The notes under the pieces were generated by a model. The model made no database searches. It was not told where the DNA came from and saw only the letters and a program-made list of their open reading frames with translations. A stretch of 64,000 nt of DNA from a bacterium (GTDB taxonomy: Bacteria > Planctomycetota > Planctomycetia > Isosphaerales > Isosphaeraceae), in contig WGMM01000018.1 in assembly GCA_016125085.1 (NCBI GenBank), positions 124,001-188,000 of the forward strand, read 5' to 3'. Of this stretch, positions 52,934-62,402 are shown one piece after another. Position 1 is the stretch's first letter. The number at the start of each line of letters is the position of its first letter. Made by a program: the position numbers and the translations under genes.

Positions 52934-54121
52934 ATGGAGCCGCAGTTTCCCGATGCCGTGGAGCGCAAGCTTCACGTCGGCTTCGTGATCAGCCTGTTCG
53001 CGCCGCTCGAAAGCGGTGCCGAACGGCAGGCCCGGCTGCAGGCGGAATCGCTGGCCAGGCGCGGACATTCCGTCACGGTTTTCACCCGTCATCTCGAAAA
53101 TCTGCCCAGGGTGCAGACGCTTTATTCCGGCCCTTCAGGTGGGAAGCTCGTGGTGAAGCGGGTGATCCGTACGTCGCGCCTTGGGCCGGCATTCGGGTTG
53201 TCTTTCGTGGGCCGGCTGGCTTCGGCACTGGTCAGGGCCAGGAATTCGCTGGATGTCATCCACACGCACCAGGCCCTTTGGGAATCGATCACCCTGGGAC
53301 TGGTGCGGGACATGTTGCCCTGCCCCGTGCTGGTTCAGCCGGCCAGCTCGGGTTACGACGGCGAAGCTCAGGAAATGATGCGCACGAAAGGTGCGGCGAT
53401 CCTGCGGCGGCTGGCGATCCGTAACCGCCATTTCGCCTGCATCTCGGCCGAGATCGCCGACGAATGGGCAAACCTGGGCGTGCCCCGGTCGGCGATGATC
53501 CCGGCGGCGAGTGGTGTCGATACGATCCGGTTTCGGCCGTCCGGCACCGATCCGCTCGCTGATCGTGCCCAGTTTCAGGCAGTGTTTACCGGACGTCTGC
53601 ATGACCAGAAGCAGGTGGACGTGCTGATTCGCGCCTGGCCCGAGGTGCGGAAGATCGCGCCGGGCCGGCTTTTGATCGTGGGCGACGGCCCATTGCGGCA
53701 GGATCTCGAACGCCTGCGCGATTCGCTCGGGCTCAGTGCCGACGCGGTACGTTTCGCCGGCAGGGTGGACGATCCCGCCGACATCCTGCGAGAGAGTGAC
53801 CTGTTCGTCCTGCCCAGCCGGGCGGAAGGGATGAGCAATTCGTTGCTTGAGGCGATGGCCACACGCCTGCCGTGCGTGGTTTCGGCGATCGGGGGAAACG
53901 TCGACCTTGTCCAGCCCGACGTGACAGGGCGGCTCGTGGCCGATCCTTCGCCGGGTGCCTGGGCGGAAGCGATTCTGGGCGTTTATCGCAATCCGGAAGC
54001 GGCGCGGCGGTGGGGGCGATCGGCTCGTGAAAAAGTGGAGCGGGAGTATTCGATCGACGCGATCGTCGACCGCAATCTCACGCTTTATCGCAGGTTGATT
54101 CACGAGCGGCGTGGACGCTGA
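52934..54121 (+). CDS. Glycosyltransferase family 4 protein
   Basis: A 395-residue GT-B glycosyltransferase, with the ATG at 52934 preferred over a TTG at 52898 that overlaps the previous stop. The N-terminal donor-side domain reads HVGFVISLFAPLESGAERQARLQAESLARRGHSVTVFTRH. The GT4 core has ASGVDTIRFRP, FTGRLHDQKQVDVLIRAW, LLIVGDGPLR, and the E-x7-E retaining motif SRAEGMSNSLLEAMATRLPCVVSAIGGNVDLV. It transfers a nucleotide-sugar to an unknown acceptor, likely in surface polysaccharide synthesis. It follows the DUF2007 gene closely. Confidence 0.93.
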   Translation: MEPQFPDAVERKLHVGFVISLFAPLESGAERQARLQAESLARRGHSVTVFTRHLENLPRVQTLYSGPSGGKLVVKRVIRTSRLGPAFGLSFVGRLASALVRARNSLDVIHTHQALWESITLGLVRDMLPCPVLVQPASSGYDGEAQEMMRTKGAAILRRLAIRNRHFACISAEIADEWANLGVPRSAMIPAASGVDTIRFRPSGTDPLADRAQFQAVFTGRLHDQKQVDVLIRAWPEVRKIAPGRLLIVGDGPLRQDLERLRDSLGLSADAVRFAGRVDDPADILRESDLFVLPSRAEGMSNSLLEAMATRLPCVVSAIGGNVDLVQPDVTGRLVADPSPGAWAEAILGVYRNPEAARRWGRSAREKVEREYSIDAIVDRNLTLYRRLIHERRGR

Positions 54122-54142
54122 GAGGCCCTGACGCCAGGCTAT

Positions 54143-54421
54143 TCAGGATTCCGGGTCGCGCAGGACGCGGGCCGGGCCAACTTCGATGGCGGTGACGATG
54201 CCCGTGCCGTTTTCGACTGTTTCGACTTCGGCCCGGAACGCCCGGCCGCCGACGGTGTCGGGGTCGAGGTCATCGAGCGTCAGGAGAATTTCGAACGGGA
54301 CGAGGATCTTGCGGGGCTGTCCCGGGCTGACACCCTGGACGGAAGCCGTGAGATGGACTCGATTTTCGTCGTCGGGATCCTGAAGCAATTCGGCGGAGCG
54401 GATGAAACCGCGGAGCGTCAT
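54143..54421 (-). CDS. Small uncharacterised beta-rich protein
   Basis: A 92-residue protein starting MTLRGFIRSAELLQDPDDENRVHLTASVQGVSPGQPRKILVPFEILL. GAGGG lies about 9 nt before the ATG. It appears to be a small beta-barrel or sandwich without signal peptide or membrane helix. No family was recognised. It lies in a convergent arrangement with the glycosyltransferase gene, 21 bp apart. Confidence 0.5.
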   Translation of the reverse strand: MTLRGFIRSAELLQDPDDENRVHLTASVQGVSPGQPRKILVPFEILLTLDDLDPDTVGGRAFRAEVETVENGTGIVTAIEVGPARVLRDPES

Positions 54422-54676
54422 GGCGGTTGGCCCTCGAGAGAATCGGAGCGTCAGGCAAAGGGTATCGGATATGGCGATGCTGGCCGTGGCGTAAAACGGT
54501 TCGCCCGCGATTTTATCTATCATAATCGGCCGTGGCTTCGGGCGTCGCGTATATTTCTCGTGGAAGCACAACAGGGAATTCGGAAAGCCGCGAGCGGTCG
54601 ATTCAATTGCACCCGGATCGACCGAAAATCGCAAGCCCTTCGAACCACTCGACATGGCCCCTATAATCGAAGCATC

Positions 54677-55486
54677 ATGAAACGCCCGCCCATTTATCCC
54701 GTGGTGATGTGTCATGGTCTGTTCGGCACCGAGCGATACGGGGCCGGGCCGATTCACGCCGGGGATTATTATCGCGGCATTCTGAAGGCCGTAAGAGAAG
54801 CCGGTGTCGAGGCTTATGCTCCACGCGTTCACCCGCTGGCCGGGGTTTACCGCCGCACGTGGAAGCTGGCGGACCGGATCCGGCAGAAGTACGGCGATTC
54901 GCCGATTCACCTGATCGGTCACAGCATGGGCGGCCTGGACGCCCGGCTGCTGGTCACCGATCCGGCATGGTCGAAACGAATCCTTTCGATTACGACGATC
55001 GGCACGCCTCACCTGGGAACGCCGCTGGCCGATATCGCCGCAAGGCGTCTGTCACTGCTCTATATCGGGCTCGAGAAATTCGGGGTGACAGTCGATGGGC
55101 TTCTCCAGGTCACGCGTAAACATACGGCAAAGCTCACGGCCGATTGGAGTGAGCCCGGCCGCGCAGAGTGCTGGAGCATCGCGGGCGATCCGGATCACGC
55201 GAACATGTTCTTCGGGCTTCGTCCGACTCACTCGCTTCTGAAAAGCTGGGAAGGGCCCAGCGATGGGCTTGTGCCTAAAGAATCGGCAGAAGGCTGGGGG
55301 GTGCCCCTGCCCGCCTGGCCGCACGACCATTTCCGCCAGATCAACTGGATGACGCCGCCATGGGTGCATCCGCACGTGATCCGCTCGTATATGGAATTGA
55401 TGGACCGGATCGCGTCGATCGAAGAAGAGCGCAGGCCTAAGGTCTTGATTCAGAACACCTTCGCTCTCAGCGGAGTGAATTCGTGA
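54677..55486 (+). CDS. Triacylglycerol lipase-like alpha/beta hydrolase
   Basis: A 269-residue lipase of the bacterial family I (Pseudomonas LipA-like) type. It opens PIYPVVMCHGLFGTERYG, with the oxyanion HGLFG; the nucleophile elbow is GHSMGG (Ser83). TIGTPHLGTPLADIA follows, then an acid in WEGPSDGLVPKESA and the catalytic His in WPHDHFRQINW. There is no obvious signal peptide, unlike secreted lipases, so it may be cytoplasmic. TATAAT at 54662-54667 lies only 9 nt upstream of the ATG, so a short or leaderless transcript is conceivable. Confidence 0.85.
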   Translation: MKRPPIYPVVMCHGLFGTERYGAGPIHAGDYYRGILKAVREAGVEAYAPRVHPLAGVYRRTWKLADRIRQKYGDSPIHLIGHSMGGLDARLLVTDPAWSKRILSITTIGTPHLGTPLADIAARRLSLLYIGLEKFGVTVDGLLQVTRKHTAKLTADWSEPGRAECWSIAGDPDHANMFFGLRPTHSLLKSWEGPSDGLVPKESAEGWGVPLPAWPHDHFRQINWMTPPWVHPHVIRSYMELMDRIASIEEERRPKVLIQNTFALSGVNS

Positions 55487-56110
55487 AGTGCCTTGCTGAA
55501 AAACAGGGCGATCCGTGTGCTCTGCCCTGAGTTTGGGCGAATTGCTGCACTCTCTTGCGAGGCGAGAGTTCCGGTAAGTAAACATGCCTGACTGGGTATG
55601 CATATTTTTCTGGCGTCAATGCTTTTCGGGTAAGCTTCTTGTGCAATAAAACTGGTCGCTCCTGAGAATTTCATGATGGCTGACGGATTTTGTCAGGGTT
55701 TCGGCATCATGGTTGCTTTTGATTTGATCGAAGCACGTGATTCCGCTTGAGGTCGGAATGGCGTGCGGCGCCTGCCAGGCCGATGCCGGGTTCACCGGTT
55801 CCGTTCTGGCCGATCGCAAGATGGTGGGCGTATCCGAATCCTGAAGGCTGGATCTTCTTTCCGGCCGTTTACCCCCCCCAATGACAAATCGATCGTGACA
55901 CAGTGCCATGGGCCCAGGCCCGCGGCAAGCGGAGAGGCTCTGCTTCTAAGAGTCTGTGCGTCTTGAGGTTGTGTGGCGGTTCGAGGAGCGTTGCGTGGGT
56001 GGATCTTCAGGGGCAGGCCGAGTCGCACAGGGGGGAGGCCTGTTCTTCGGAGCGGGTCGAATGACGAATGCGACTGGCCGATTGGGACCTCATCTGGAGC
56101 GAAAGCGGCG
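55487..56110. other. Gene-free, AT-richer stretch
   Basis: No convincing gene was found in 624 bases. The sequence from about 55570 to 55760 is visibly AT-richer and poor in the TTCGAA words that are common elsewhere. A small hairpin occurs at 55549-55569 (ACTCTC-N9-GAGAGT). Confidence 0.5.
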
Positions 56111-57259
56111 ATGCGATTCTCGATCTACACATCGATTCGGGTCCTGACGCTGGGTTTTCTGGTCTTGTCGGCGGTTTCTGTGGCCGTGGGCAGGATGTCG
56201 GCGAATCCCGTCGAAACGTTGAAGGTGGATCATCGGCAGCCCTGGACGGTGGCTCAGCACGTGATCGATCCCGTGCACGGGCGGAATCTGATTCTTCAGC
56301 CAGGCGCGGATCGCCGCATCGATCCGCGGTTTGGCGAGGGCGAATCGGTCGACTTGCTGGCGGTGAGTCCGTTCGCCGATCCGACGGGTCAACGGGAGAT
56401 GGTCGGGCGACAGCGATCGGTTCGGGGTGAGGGTTCGGAGAGCGTGCCGGTGCGGATCGCGATGGGCCGGTTTCGGTATCCGGACGGCAAGCTGATCGAA
56501 TCGCGCGTGACGGACTGGATGCCGAGTTCTCAGCCCGCCTGGGACGTGCGACTGGATCAGGGCCTGCGGACGGTGTTTTCGACGGGTGCCGGATTTCTGG
56601 TGCGGCTGGATTGGACGGACGAGCGCGGGCTGCCGGTTTCTCACAAGGGGGAGCGCATCGAATGGGCCGTCGAACCGCCGCTGGGTGATTCGACGAGCAT
56701 CGGCGAGCCGGTCTGGGTTCCGGATCCGCAGTATCAGGACAGGCTGATCGTGAACTTCTGGGGGCAGGATTCCGAGACCAGCGAGTATCATGTCGGGCTG
56801 GCCTGGGTCGAGTTGAATCGCAGCCGGACTCAGATCGTCGATTTCGGCATTCTGGTCGAGCGGAATCTGGGATTCATGAAGAATTCGATTTCGATTCGCA
56901 GCCCGAGTGCGAGGCTGGACGAACGAGGCGGGCTGCACGTGCTGTGGATGGAGCGGAGGGATGGCATTCGCTCCTGGACGCTCTACCGCTCGGAACTCGA
57001 AATTCGGTCCCGCGCAGTGCATGCGAAGGCCGGTAAATGGGCCATGGGCCAGGCGACCGAAGTGGCGAGCAACTGTCTGCCCGTTCCGGCGTATCTTGAC
57101 AGGAACTCTCGCTATGCCTATTTCGTTGTGCCGAAATCGGCGTCCTGCTACGATGGTGGAGAGTGGCGTAAGACGTATGTCGGCGAGCCCCGGGCGGATT
57201 TGGCCCTGAGGCATGCCACGTCTGGCGGCATCGTGTTCGAAATGACATCCCGGCATTGA
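56111..57259 (+). CDS. Uncharacterised exported protein
   Basis: A 382-residue protein starting MRFSIYTSIRVLTLGFLVLSAVSVAVG, a signal peptide or anchor; GGAG lies 12 nt upstream. The body is beta-rich with repeated Trp/Asp-containing strands such as EPVWVPDPQYQDRLIVNFWGQ and RLDERGGLHVLWMERRDG, which suggests a propeller-like exported domain. Two Cys near the C-terminus (ASNCLPVP and SASCYDGG) could form a disulfide. No family was recognised. It lies 55 bp before the DUF4159 gene on the same strand and may be its partner. Confidence 0.65.
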   Translation: MRFSIYTSIRVLTLGFLVLSAVSVAVGRMSANPVETLKVDHRQPWTVAQHVIDPVHGRNLILQPGADRRIDPRFGEGESVDLLAVSPFADPTGQREMVGRQRSVRGEGSESVPVRIAMGRFRYPDGKLIESRVTDWMPSSQPAWDVRLDQGLRTVFSTGAGFLVRLDWTDERGLPVSHKGERIEWAVEPPLGDSTSIGEPVWVPDPQYQDRLIVNFWGQDSETSEYHVGLAWVELNRSRTQIVDFGILVERNLGFMKNSISIRSPSARLDERGGLHVLWMERRDGIRSWTLYRSELEIRSRAVHAKAGKWAMGQATEVASNCLPVPAYLDRNSRYAYFVVPKSASCYDGGEWRKTYVGEPRADLALRHATSGGIVFEMTSRH

Positions 57260-57314
57260 TGGCCGCGCGGGGCGTGATCGCCCGTCGGCGATCGCGCTCC
57301 GAAAGTCGCTGAAA

Positions 57315-59636
57315 ATGATGCGGATTCGAAAGATCGACGGCCGGATCGTGCGGACCCTCTTTATGTTGCTCGCGGCCTGGCCGGTCTTTTCGGCCGATGC
57401 GAAGGCCCAGGGCAATCGGGGGCTGACGCAGGAAGATGTCGAGCGATCGATTCGCGAGGGCGTGCGATATCTGAAGGCGCGCCAGCGGGATGACGGATCG
57501 TGGCCGAATTCCGGGTTCGAGCAGCATCCGACGGGTGTCACGGGGCTGGTTACTTTATCGCTTCTGACCGCCGGTGAGGACCCGGCATCTCCGGCCATGC
57601 AGCGGGCGCTCGACTTTCTGCGGCGGTACCGGGCCGAGGATCTGGACAGCGTTTACGCAGTATCGCTGCACACGATGGCGCTGGCTGCGGCGAATGAGGA
57701 AAAAGACAAAATTCGCCTGACGGCGAACGTGCAATGGCTGGAAAGTGCCCAGATCAAACCGACCGACCGGGTGAGCTGGCCTGGCACGTGGTCGTACACG
57801 TCGAAAAAGACGTCTCAGGGCGACAATTCGAATTCGCAATACGCGCTGCTTGGCCTCAACGCCGCGAGTGAAGTCGGCATCCCTGTGAAGCCCGAGGTCT
57901 GGAAACTGGCACGGGATTACTGGACGAGTGCCCAGAAACGCAGCGGCGGATGGGCCTATACGCCGAATTCGGACGCCGAATCAGGCAGTATGACATGCGC
58001 AGGCGTTTCCAGCATGGTGATCACGGGCCTGCGCCGGTTCGCGGGGACGGAGCGGCTGGTGGGCGACCGGATCGAAAACTGCGGCACGGGCGGGTTCGAC
58101 CGCCGAATTCAGGCGGGCGTGGACTGGCTTTCGAGCCGGTTCACCGTCGAGAGCAATCCGGGTTCGCCGCTGGGCATCTGGAAATACTACTACTTATACG
58201 GCCTGGAGCGGGCGGGCCGGCTTTCGGGCATTCGCTATTTCGGCAGCCGCGACTGGTATCGCGATGGTGCTCTGGAACTGGTGCGTGAGCAGGACCGGCT
58301 GCAGGGCTTCTGGCGCGGGCGCGACAATATCGAACGGGATCCGGTGATCGCCACCAGCTTTGCCCTGCTGTTTCTGGCGAAAGGCCGGGCGCCGGTGCTG
58401 GTGAACAAGCTGCGGCACGCGCCGGGGCTGGACTGGAACAACGATCCGGACGATGTGCGGAATCTCGTCAATGTGGTTTCGAAAGACTGGAACCACCTCA
58501 TGACCTGGCAGACCGTGGACGCCGACCGATCGAGCCTGGAAGAGCTGCTGATGGCCCCGATCCTGTTCATGAACGGGCACGAGGCTCCGATTTTCAGCGA
58601 AGAAGGCAAGAAGCGGCTTCGGCAATATGTCGAACAGGGCGGCTTCATTCTGGCCGAGGCCTGCTGCGGCCGTAAGGAATTCGATCGCGGCTTCCGCGAC
58701 CTGATCCGCGAGCTGTTCCCGGAGGCGGACTACGAACTGCACCCACTGCCGGCTGAGCATTCCATCTGGCGGGCCCGGCACAGGCTGACGCCCGAGGTGC
58801 ATCCGCTGGAGGGGGTCGAATATGGCTGCCGGACGGTGATCGTCTACAGCCCGGGTGACCTGAGCTGTTTCTGGAACAACGACGAAAGCCAGCCGGACAA
58901 TCCCTCGGTGATCAAGGCACGCCGTGTCGGTCAGAATATCGTGGATTACGCCACGGGCCGGGAATTGCCTGAGGACAAACTGGCGGTGCGTGAGATTCGT
59001 GATTTCAAGGAAGAGAGTTCGGCCAAGCGGAGCGTGCTGCAGATCGCCAAGCTGCGGCACGCGGGCGATTGGAACATCGCCCCGCTCTCGGTGCCGAACC
59101 TGACGAGCTTCATGCGTGAGAAGCTCAAGATGGATGTCGTCATCAACCACAAGGAACTGGCCGCCAGCGACCCCGCCCTGGTGAATTATCCGCTGCTTTA
59201 CATTCATGGGCGAAATGCGATCACGCTCACCGGGGACGACCTGGAGCGGCTGCGGCGACACGTGGACCCGGGTGGCGGCACGATCTTCGCCGATGCCGCC
59301 TGCGGCTCGCCGACGTTCGACACATCGTTCCGCAGGCTCGCGGCTGAGCTTTTCCCGAATAACCCGCTTCAGCCGATTCCGGCCGAGGACGAACTGCTGA
59401 CGGGCAAGGTGGGCTATCCCCTGACCGATGTGCAATACACCAAGGCCGCGGGTGGGCAGAAGGCCGCGCCTCAGCTCGAAGGCGTGAAGATCGGCGACAA
59501 GTGGGTGCTCATCTATTCGAAATACGACCTGGGCTGCGCGCTGGAACGCCAGGCGGGTCTGGAATGCAAAGGTTACACTTACGAAAGTGCCCTGCGGATC
59601 ACGGCCAATATCGTGCTCTATTCGACATTGCCCTGA
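57315..59636 (+). CDS. Exported cyclase-like repeat protein with two DUF4159 domains
   Basis: A 773-residue protein with an N-terminal signal peptide (ending near DAKAQG). The first ~370 residues are an alpha/alpha-barrel of prenyltransferase/squalene-cyclase-like repeats, with the QW-type signatures YLKARQRDDGSWP and SAQKRSGGWAYTP. Two DUF4159 domains follow: DWNHLMTWQTVD through AEACCGRKEFDRGFRDLIRELFP (~388-545) and DWNIAPLSVPNLT through ADAACGSPTFDTSFRRLAAELFP (~590-770). The repeated Cys-Gly and FD-x-x-FR blocks are aligned between copies. Function is unknown. It appears to be in one transcription unit with the upstream exported protein and possibly the dehydrogenase downstream (45 bp). 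Confidence 0.9.
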   Translation: MMRIRKIDGRIVRTLFMLLAAWPVFSADAKAQGNRGLTQEDVERSIREGVRYLKARQRDDGSWPNSGFEQHPTGVTGLVTLSLLTAGEDPASPAMQRALDFLRRYRAEDLDSVYAVSLHTMALAAANEEKDKIRLTANVQWLESAQIKPTDRVSWPGTWSYTSKKTSQGDNSNSQYALLGLNAASEVGIPVKPEVWKLARDYWTSAQKRSGGWAYTPNSDAESGSMTCAGVSSMVITGLRRFAGTERLVGDRIENCGTGGFDRRIQAGVDWLSSRFTVESNPGSPLGIWKYYYLYGLERAGRLSGIRYFGSRDWYRDGALELVREQDRLQGFWRGRDNIERDPVIATSFALLFLAKGRAPVLVNKLRHAPGLDWNNDPDDVRNLVNVVSKDWNHLMTWQTVDADRSSLEELLMAPILFMNGHEAPIFSEEGKKRLRQYVEQGGFILAEACCGRKEFDRGFRDLIRELFPEADYELHPLPAEHSIWRARHRLTPEVHPLEGVEYGCRTVIVYSPGDLSCFWNNDESQPDNPSVIKARRVGQNIVDYATGRELPEDKLAVREIRDFKEESSAKRSVLQIAKLRHAGDWNIAPLSVPNLTSFMREKLKMDVVINHKELAASDPALVNYPLLYIHGRNAITLTGDDLERLRRHVDPGGGTIFADAACGSPTFDTSFRRLAAELFPNNPLQPIPAEDELLTGKVGYPLTDVQYTKAAGGQKAAPQLEGVKIGDKWVLIYSKYDLGCALERQAGLECKGYTYESALRITANIVLYSTLP

Positions 59637-59681
59637 TCCTGAAGAACCTGAACGACTACCCGAACTGACGACCGGACGACG

Positions 59682-60731
59682 ATGAACGACCGCAAGCCGA
59701 AGATCCTTTCGATCACGAAAATGCACGAAGCCGGCCTGGGCCTGCTGCGCGAAGCTGGCGATCTACGCATGAGCCCTGGCTGGGATGATGCCACGATCAA
59801 GCGGGAAATCGCGGGGATGGAAGCCCTGGTGATCCGCACCCAGGGCGAAATTACGGCCGAAGTGATGGACGCCGCTGGCCCTTCGCTGAAGGTCATCGGC
59901 CGGCACGGCGTCGGGTTCGATCACGTGGACATTCCGGCCGCGACCGAGCGGGGAATCCAGGTGGTCTATACCCCAGGCGCCAACATGGAAAGCGTTGCCG
60001 AGCACGCCATCGCCATGATGATCGCCCTTTCGAAGCACTTCATGCCATCCATCCGGGCTCTGGAAGCAGGCGATTACTTCGCCCGGACGCGCTGGATGGG
60101 CCGCGATATCCGGGGCAAGTCGCTGGGCATCATCGGCTTCGGCAGAATCGGCAAACGCCTTGGCGAAATCGCCTATCAGGCCTTCGGTATGAAGGTGTAT
60201 TACACGGATATCGTGGACATGCCAGCGAGCGCCATCGAGCGTGCCGGCGGTGCGCAAGCCGTCGACTTGGATACGCTGCTGCGAACCTGCGAATACATCA
60301 GCCTGCACGTGCCGCTGGACTCATCGACGCGAAAGCTGATCGACCGTGAGGCACTCGCCAAAGTGCGGCCCGACTGCATCCTGCTCAATACCTGCCGCGG
60401 CCCTGTCGTGGACGAAGCCGCCGTCGCCGAAGCGCTCGACGAAAAGCGGCTGTTCGGTTACGGTGCGGACGTTTTCGAAGTCGAGCCGCCGCCTGTGCCA
60501 GGGCATCCGCTGATCGGCCGGCCTGACAATATCATCCTTACCCCCCACAATGCGGCACAGACTGAGGAAAGCCTCATCAACATGGCGCAGTGGATGGCTG
60601 AGGATGTCCTGCGCGTCCTCAAGGGCGAACGGCCCAAATATCCGGTGAATGACCCGGACGAAGTCGCCGCTGCCCGGCAAAAGCTGGGTGTCACGGCCAG
60701 TATCGCCACCGCGGATGGCGAAGACGGCTGA
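59682..60731 (+). CDS. D-isomer specific 2-hydroxyacid dehydrogenase
   Basis: A 349-residue NAD-dependent dehydrogenase related to SerA/GhrB. The NAD-binding motif is LGIIGFGRIGKRLGEIA with an acidic TDI after beta-2. Active-site residues are Arg in NTCRGPVVDEAAV, Glu in DVFEVEPPP and His in ILTPHNAAQTEES. No ACT or serine-sensing domain is present, so this is a short SerA-like or hydroxypyruvate/glyoxylate reductase-type enzyme rather than full-length SerA. It follows the DUF4159 gene by 45 bp on the same strand. Confidence 0.9.
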   Translation: MNDRKPKILSITKMHEAGLGLLREAGDLRMSPGWDDATIKREIAGMEALVIRTQGEITAEVMDAAGPSLKVIGRHGVGFDHVDIPAATERGIQVVYTPGANMESVAEHAIAMMIALSKHFMPSIRALEAGDYFARTRWMGRDIRGKSLGIIGFGRIGKRLGEIAYQAFGMKVYYTDIVDMPASAIERAGGAQAVDLDTLLRTCEYISLHVPLDSSTRKLIDREALAKVRPDCILLNTCRGPVVDEAAVAEALDEKRLFGYGADVFEVEPPPVPGHPLIGRPDNIILTPHNAAQTEESLINMAQWMAEDVLRVLKGERPKYPVNDPDEVAAARQKLGVTASIATADGEDG

Positions 60732-60791
60732 CGGACCGTAAAGAAGCTGGCGGTCCGGGTGAGCTTCGGTCCGATCGAAGCCGCCCGGGCG

Positions 60792-62249
60792 TCATTCGGT
60801 GATATCGACAGGCCCCTCGAGCGTGACCAGACGGACAGGGCCTTTGAGGTCTTTGACGATCTCTCGAAACTCAGCCGGCGACCTCACGGCCTTGCCGTTG
60901 ACGGAGACGATCAGCGCCCCGACTTGAAGCTTGCCCATGGCAGGCGAGTCGGGGTCGATCTCCGTCACGATCACACCGTCGATCTCTTCTGCCGGCCGGA
61001 TGAAAATCGGTGCGGGCAGTTCCCTGCGGGGGCCGAAATTGGCCAGGTAGGAAAAATCGACCGCCATGCCGCGCCAGGGTGCGGGCTTGTTGGTGGCGAT
61101 AACCTCGCCGGTGACGGGGAAACGGGCGAGCCGGACTTCTTTTTCCATGACTTTGCCCTGGCGACGTACGACGATCCGGACCGGCGTATCGACCGGCAAT
61201 GCATTCACGGCCAGGACGAGGCTGTCGCCGTCCGCGACTTCCATATCGCCGACCGTAATGATTTCGTCGAGCTGCATCAGGCCGGCTTTCGCGGCCGGCG
61301 TCTTGGGCGTGACCATGTTGATCGCATTGCTGCCAGCGGGGCTGAGCGAAACCCCCAGAAACCCGTATTCGACCGCCTTGCCTTCGATCAGAGATGCGAT
61401 CGCCCTGCGTGAAAGCGGGTCAATCGGAATCGCATAACCGGCCTGGGCGTCGAAACCCTGGGGCGTGCCGCCAGAAGTCGTGATGCCGACCAGTTCGCCT
61501 TTCATATTTACGACAGCACCGCCGGACATGCCCAGATTGAGCTTGCTGTCGAGCTGAAGCAAAGTCGGCAGGTGGCGTAGCTGACGGCCCACGCCTGAGG
61601 CAGAATCTTCGAGGTTCAGATCAAGCCGGCGGGCCTGGTTGGACACGATTCCGAACGCGGCGGAGGGTCTGCCGTCTTTGGCTGCATTGAACGGATTGCC
61701 AAGGGCTACCACGAACGAACCCTGGCGCAGTTTTTCGGATTGACCGAGGCGGATCGGCTTGAGCACGGGCGGGCGGCCGAACATGGGGTCGCCTGATTTC
61801 GGGACGAGCACGGCCAGATCGCTGCGAGGGTCGGCGGCGATGATCTCGGCATAGAATTCCTGCCTGTCCGAAGCTCGAACGACGATCGAGTCTGCCCCCT
61901 GCACCACATGAAAGGCCGTGAGAATCTGACCCTGAGCGCCGACCACCACACCTGAGCCGTTATCGAACGACTGGAAATCGGGCGACATCGGATCACCGAA
62001 GCCGGCCATGGGCCGGAAATCGACCGGATTCGGCGTGGCACGGCCTTTCACGGCGTTCGTGCGATCGCTTTCGCCCTTGCGGATACGCGAAATGGCCACG
62101 ACCGAATCACGTGCCCGGGTGATCGAATCTTCCACGGTCGATTCGAGAGCCGCGACGATCGCCGCGGCATCCGGCGGAGAGTATGATTTCGCCGGTTCCG
62201 GCGCTCCCTGAACGCAAAGCAGACATGACAGCCACAGCGGCGTGAACAT
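60792..62249 (-). CDS. HtrA/DegP-like serine protease with two PDZ domains
   Basis: A 485-residue exported protease. A short signal peptide (MFTPLWLSCLLCVQG) is followed by a trypsin-like domain with His114 (TAFHVVQ), Asp144 (RSDLAVL) and Ser242 in NLGMSGGAVVN, so the catalytic triad is complete although the usual GNSGGP reads GMSGGA. Two PDZ-like domains follow (~285-370 with GFLGVSLSPAG, and ~410-480 with VIVTEIDPDSPAMGKLQVG). Such proteins perform envelope protein quality control. GGAG precedes the ATG. Convergent with the dehydrogenase gene. Confidence 0.9.
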   Translation of the reverse strand: MFTPLWLSCLLCVQGAPEPAKSYSPPDAAAIVAALESTVEDSITRARDSVVAISRIRKGESDRTNAVKGRATPNPVDFRPMAGFGDPMSPDFQSFDNGSGVVVGAQGQILTAFHVVQGADSIVVRASDRQEFYAEIIAADPRSDLAVLVPKSGDPMFGRPPVLKPIRLGQSEKLRQGSFVVALGNPFNAAKDGRPSAAFGIVSNQARRLDLNLEDSASGVGRQLRHLPTLLQLDSKLNLGMSGGAVVNMKGELVGITTSGGTPQGFDAQAGYAIPIDPLSRRAIASLIEGKAVEYGFLGVSLSPAGSNAINMVTPKTPAAKAGLMQLDEIITVGDMEVADGDSLVLAVNALPVDTPVRIVVRRQGKVMEKEVRLARFPVTGEVIATNKPAPWRGMAVDFSYLANFGPRRELPAPIFIRPAEEIDGVIVTEIDPDSPAMGKLQVGALIVSVNGKAVRSPAEFREIVKDLKGPVRLVTLEGPVDITE

Positions 62250-62402
62250 GGTCGTGGCGGCTCCTGCACAGGTGCGTGGTTTCGCAGGCGGTCGGCCCGC
62301 TCCTCGATCGCGGCCCAGAATGGCCTCAATCCGTCACATTTCATGATACGCGAAAAGGGTTGCCGCGTATCATGAAAATCGGATCGAAAGAGGTGGCCTG
62401 AA

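Noticed and set aside
54662-54667. TATAAT as a -10 of the lipase gene
   Set aside because: No -35 hexamer at 16-18 bp, and the ATG is only 9 nt downstream. Mentioned in the gene entry only.
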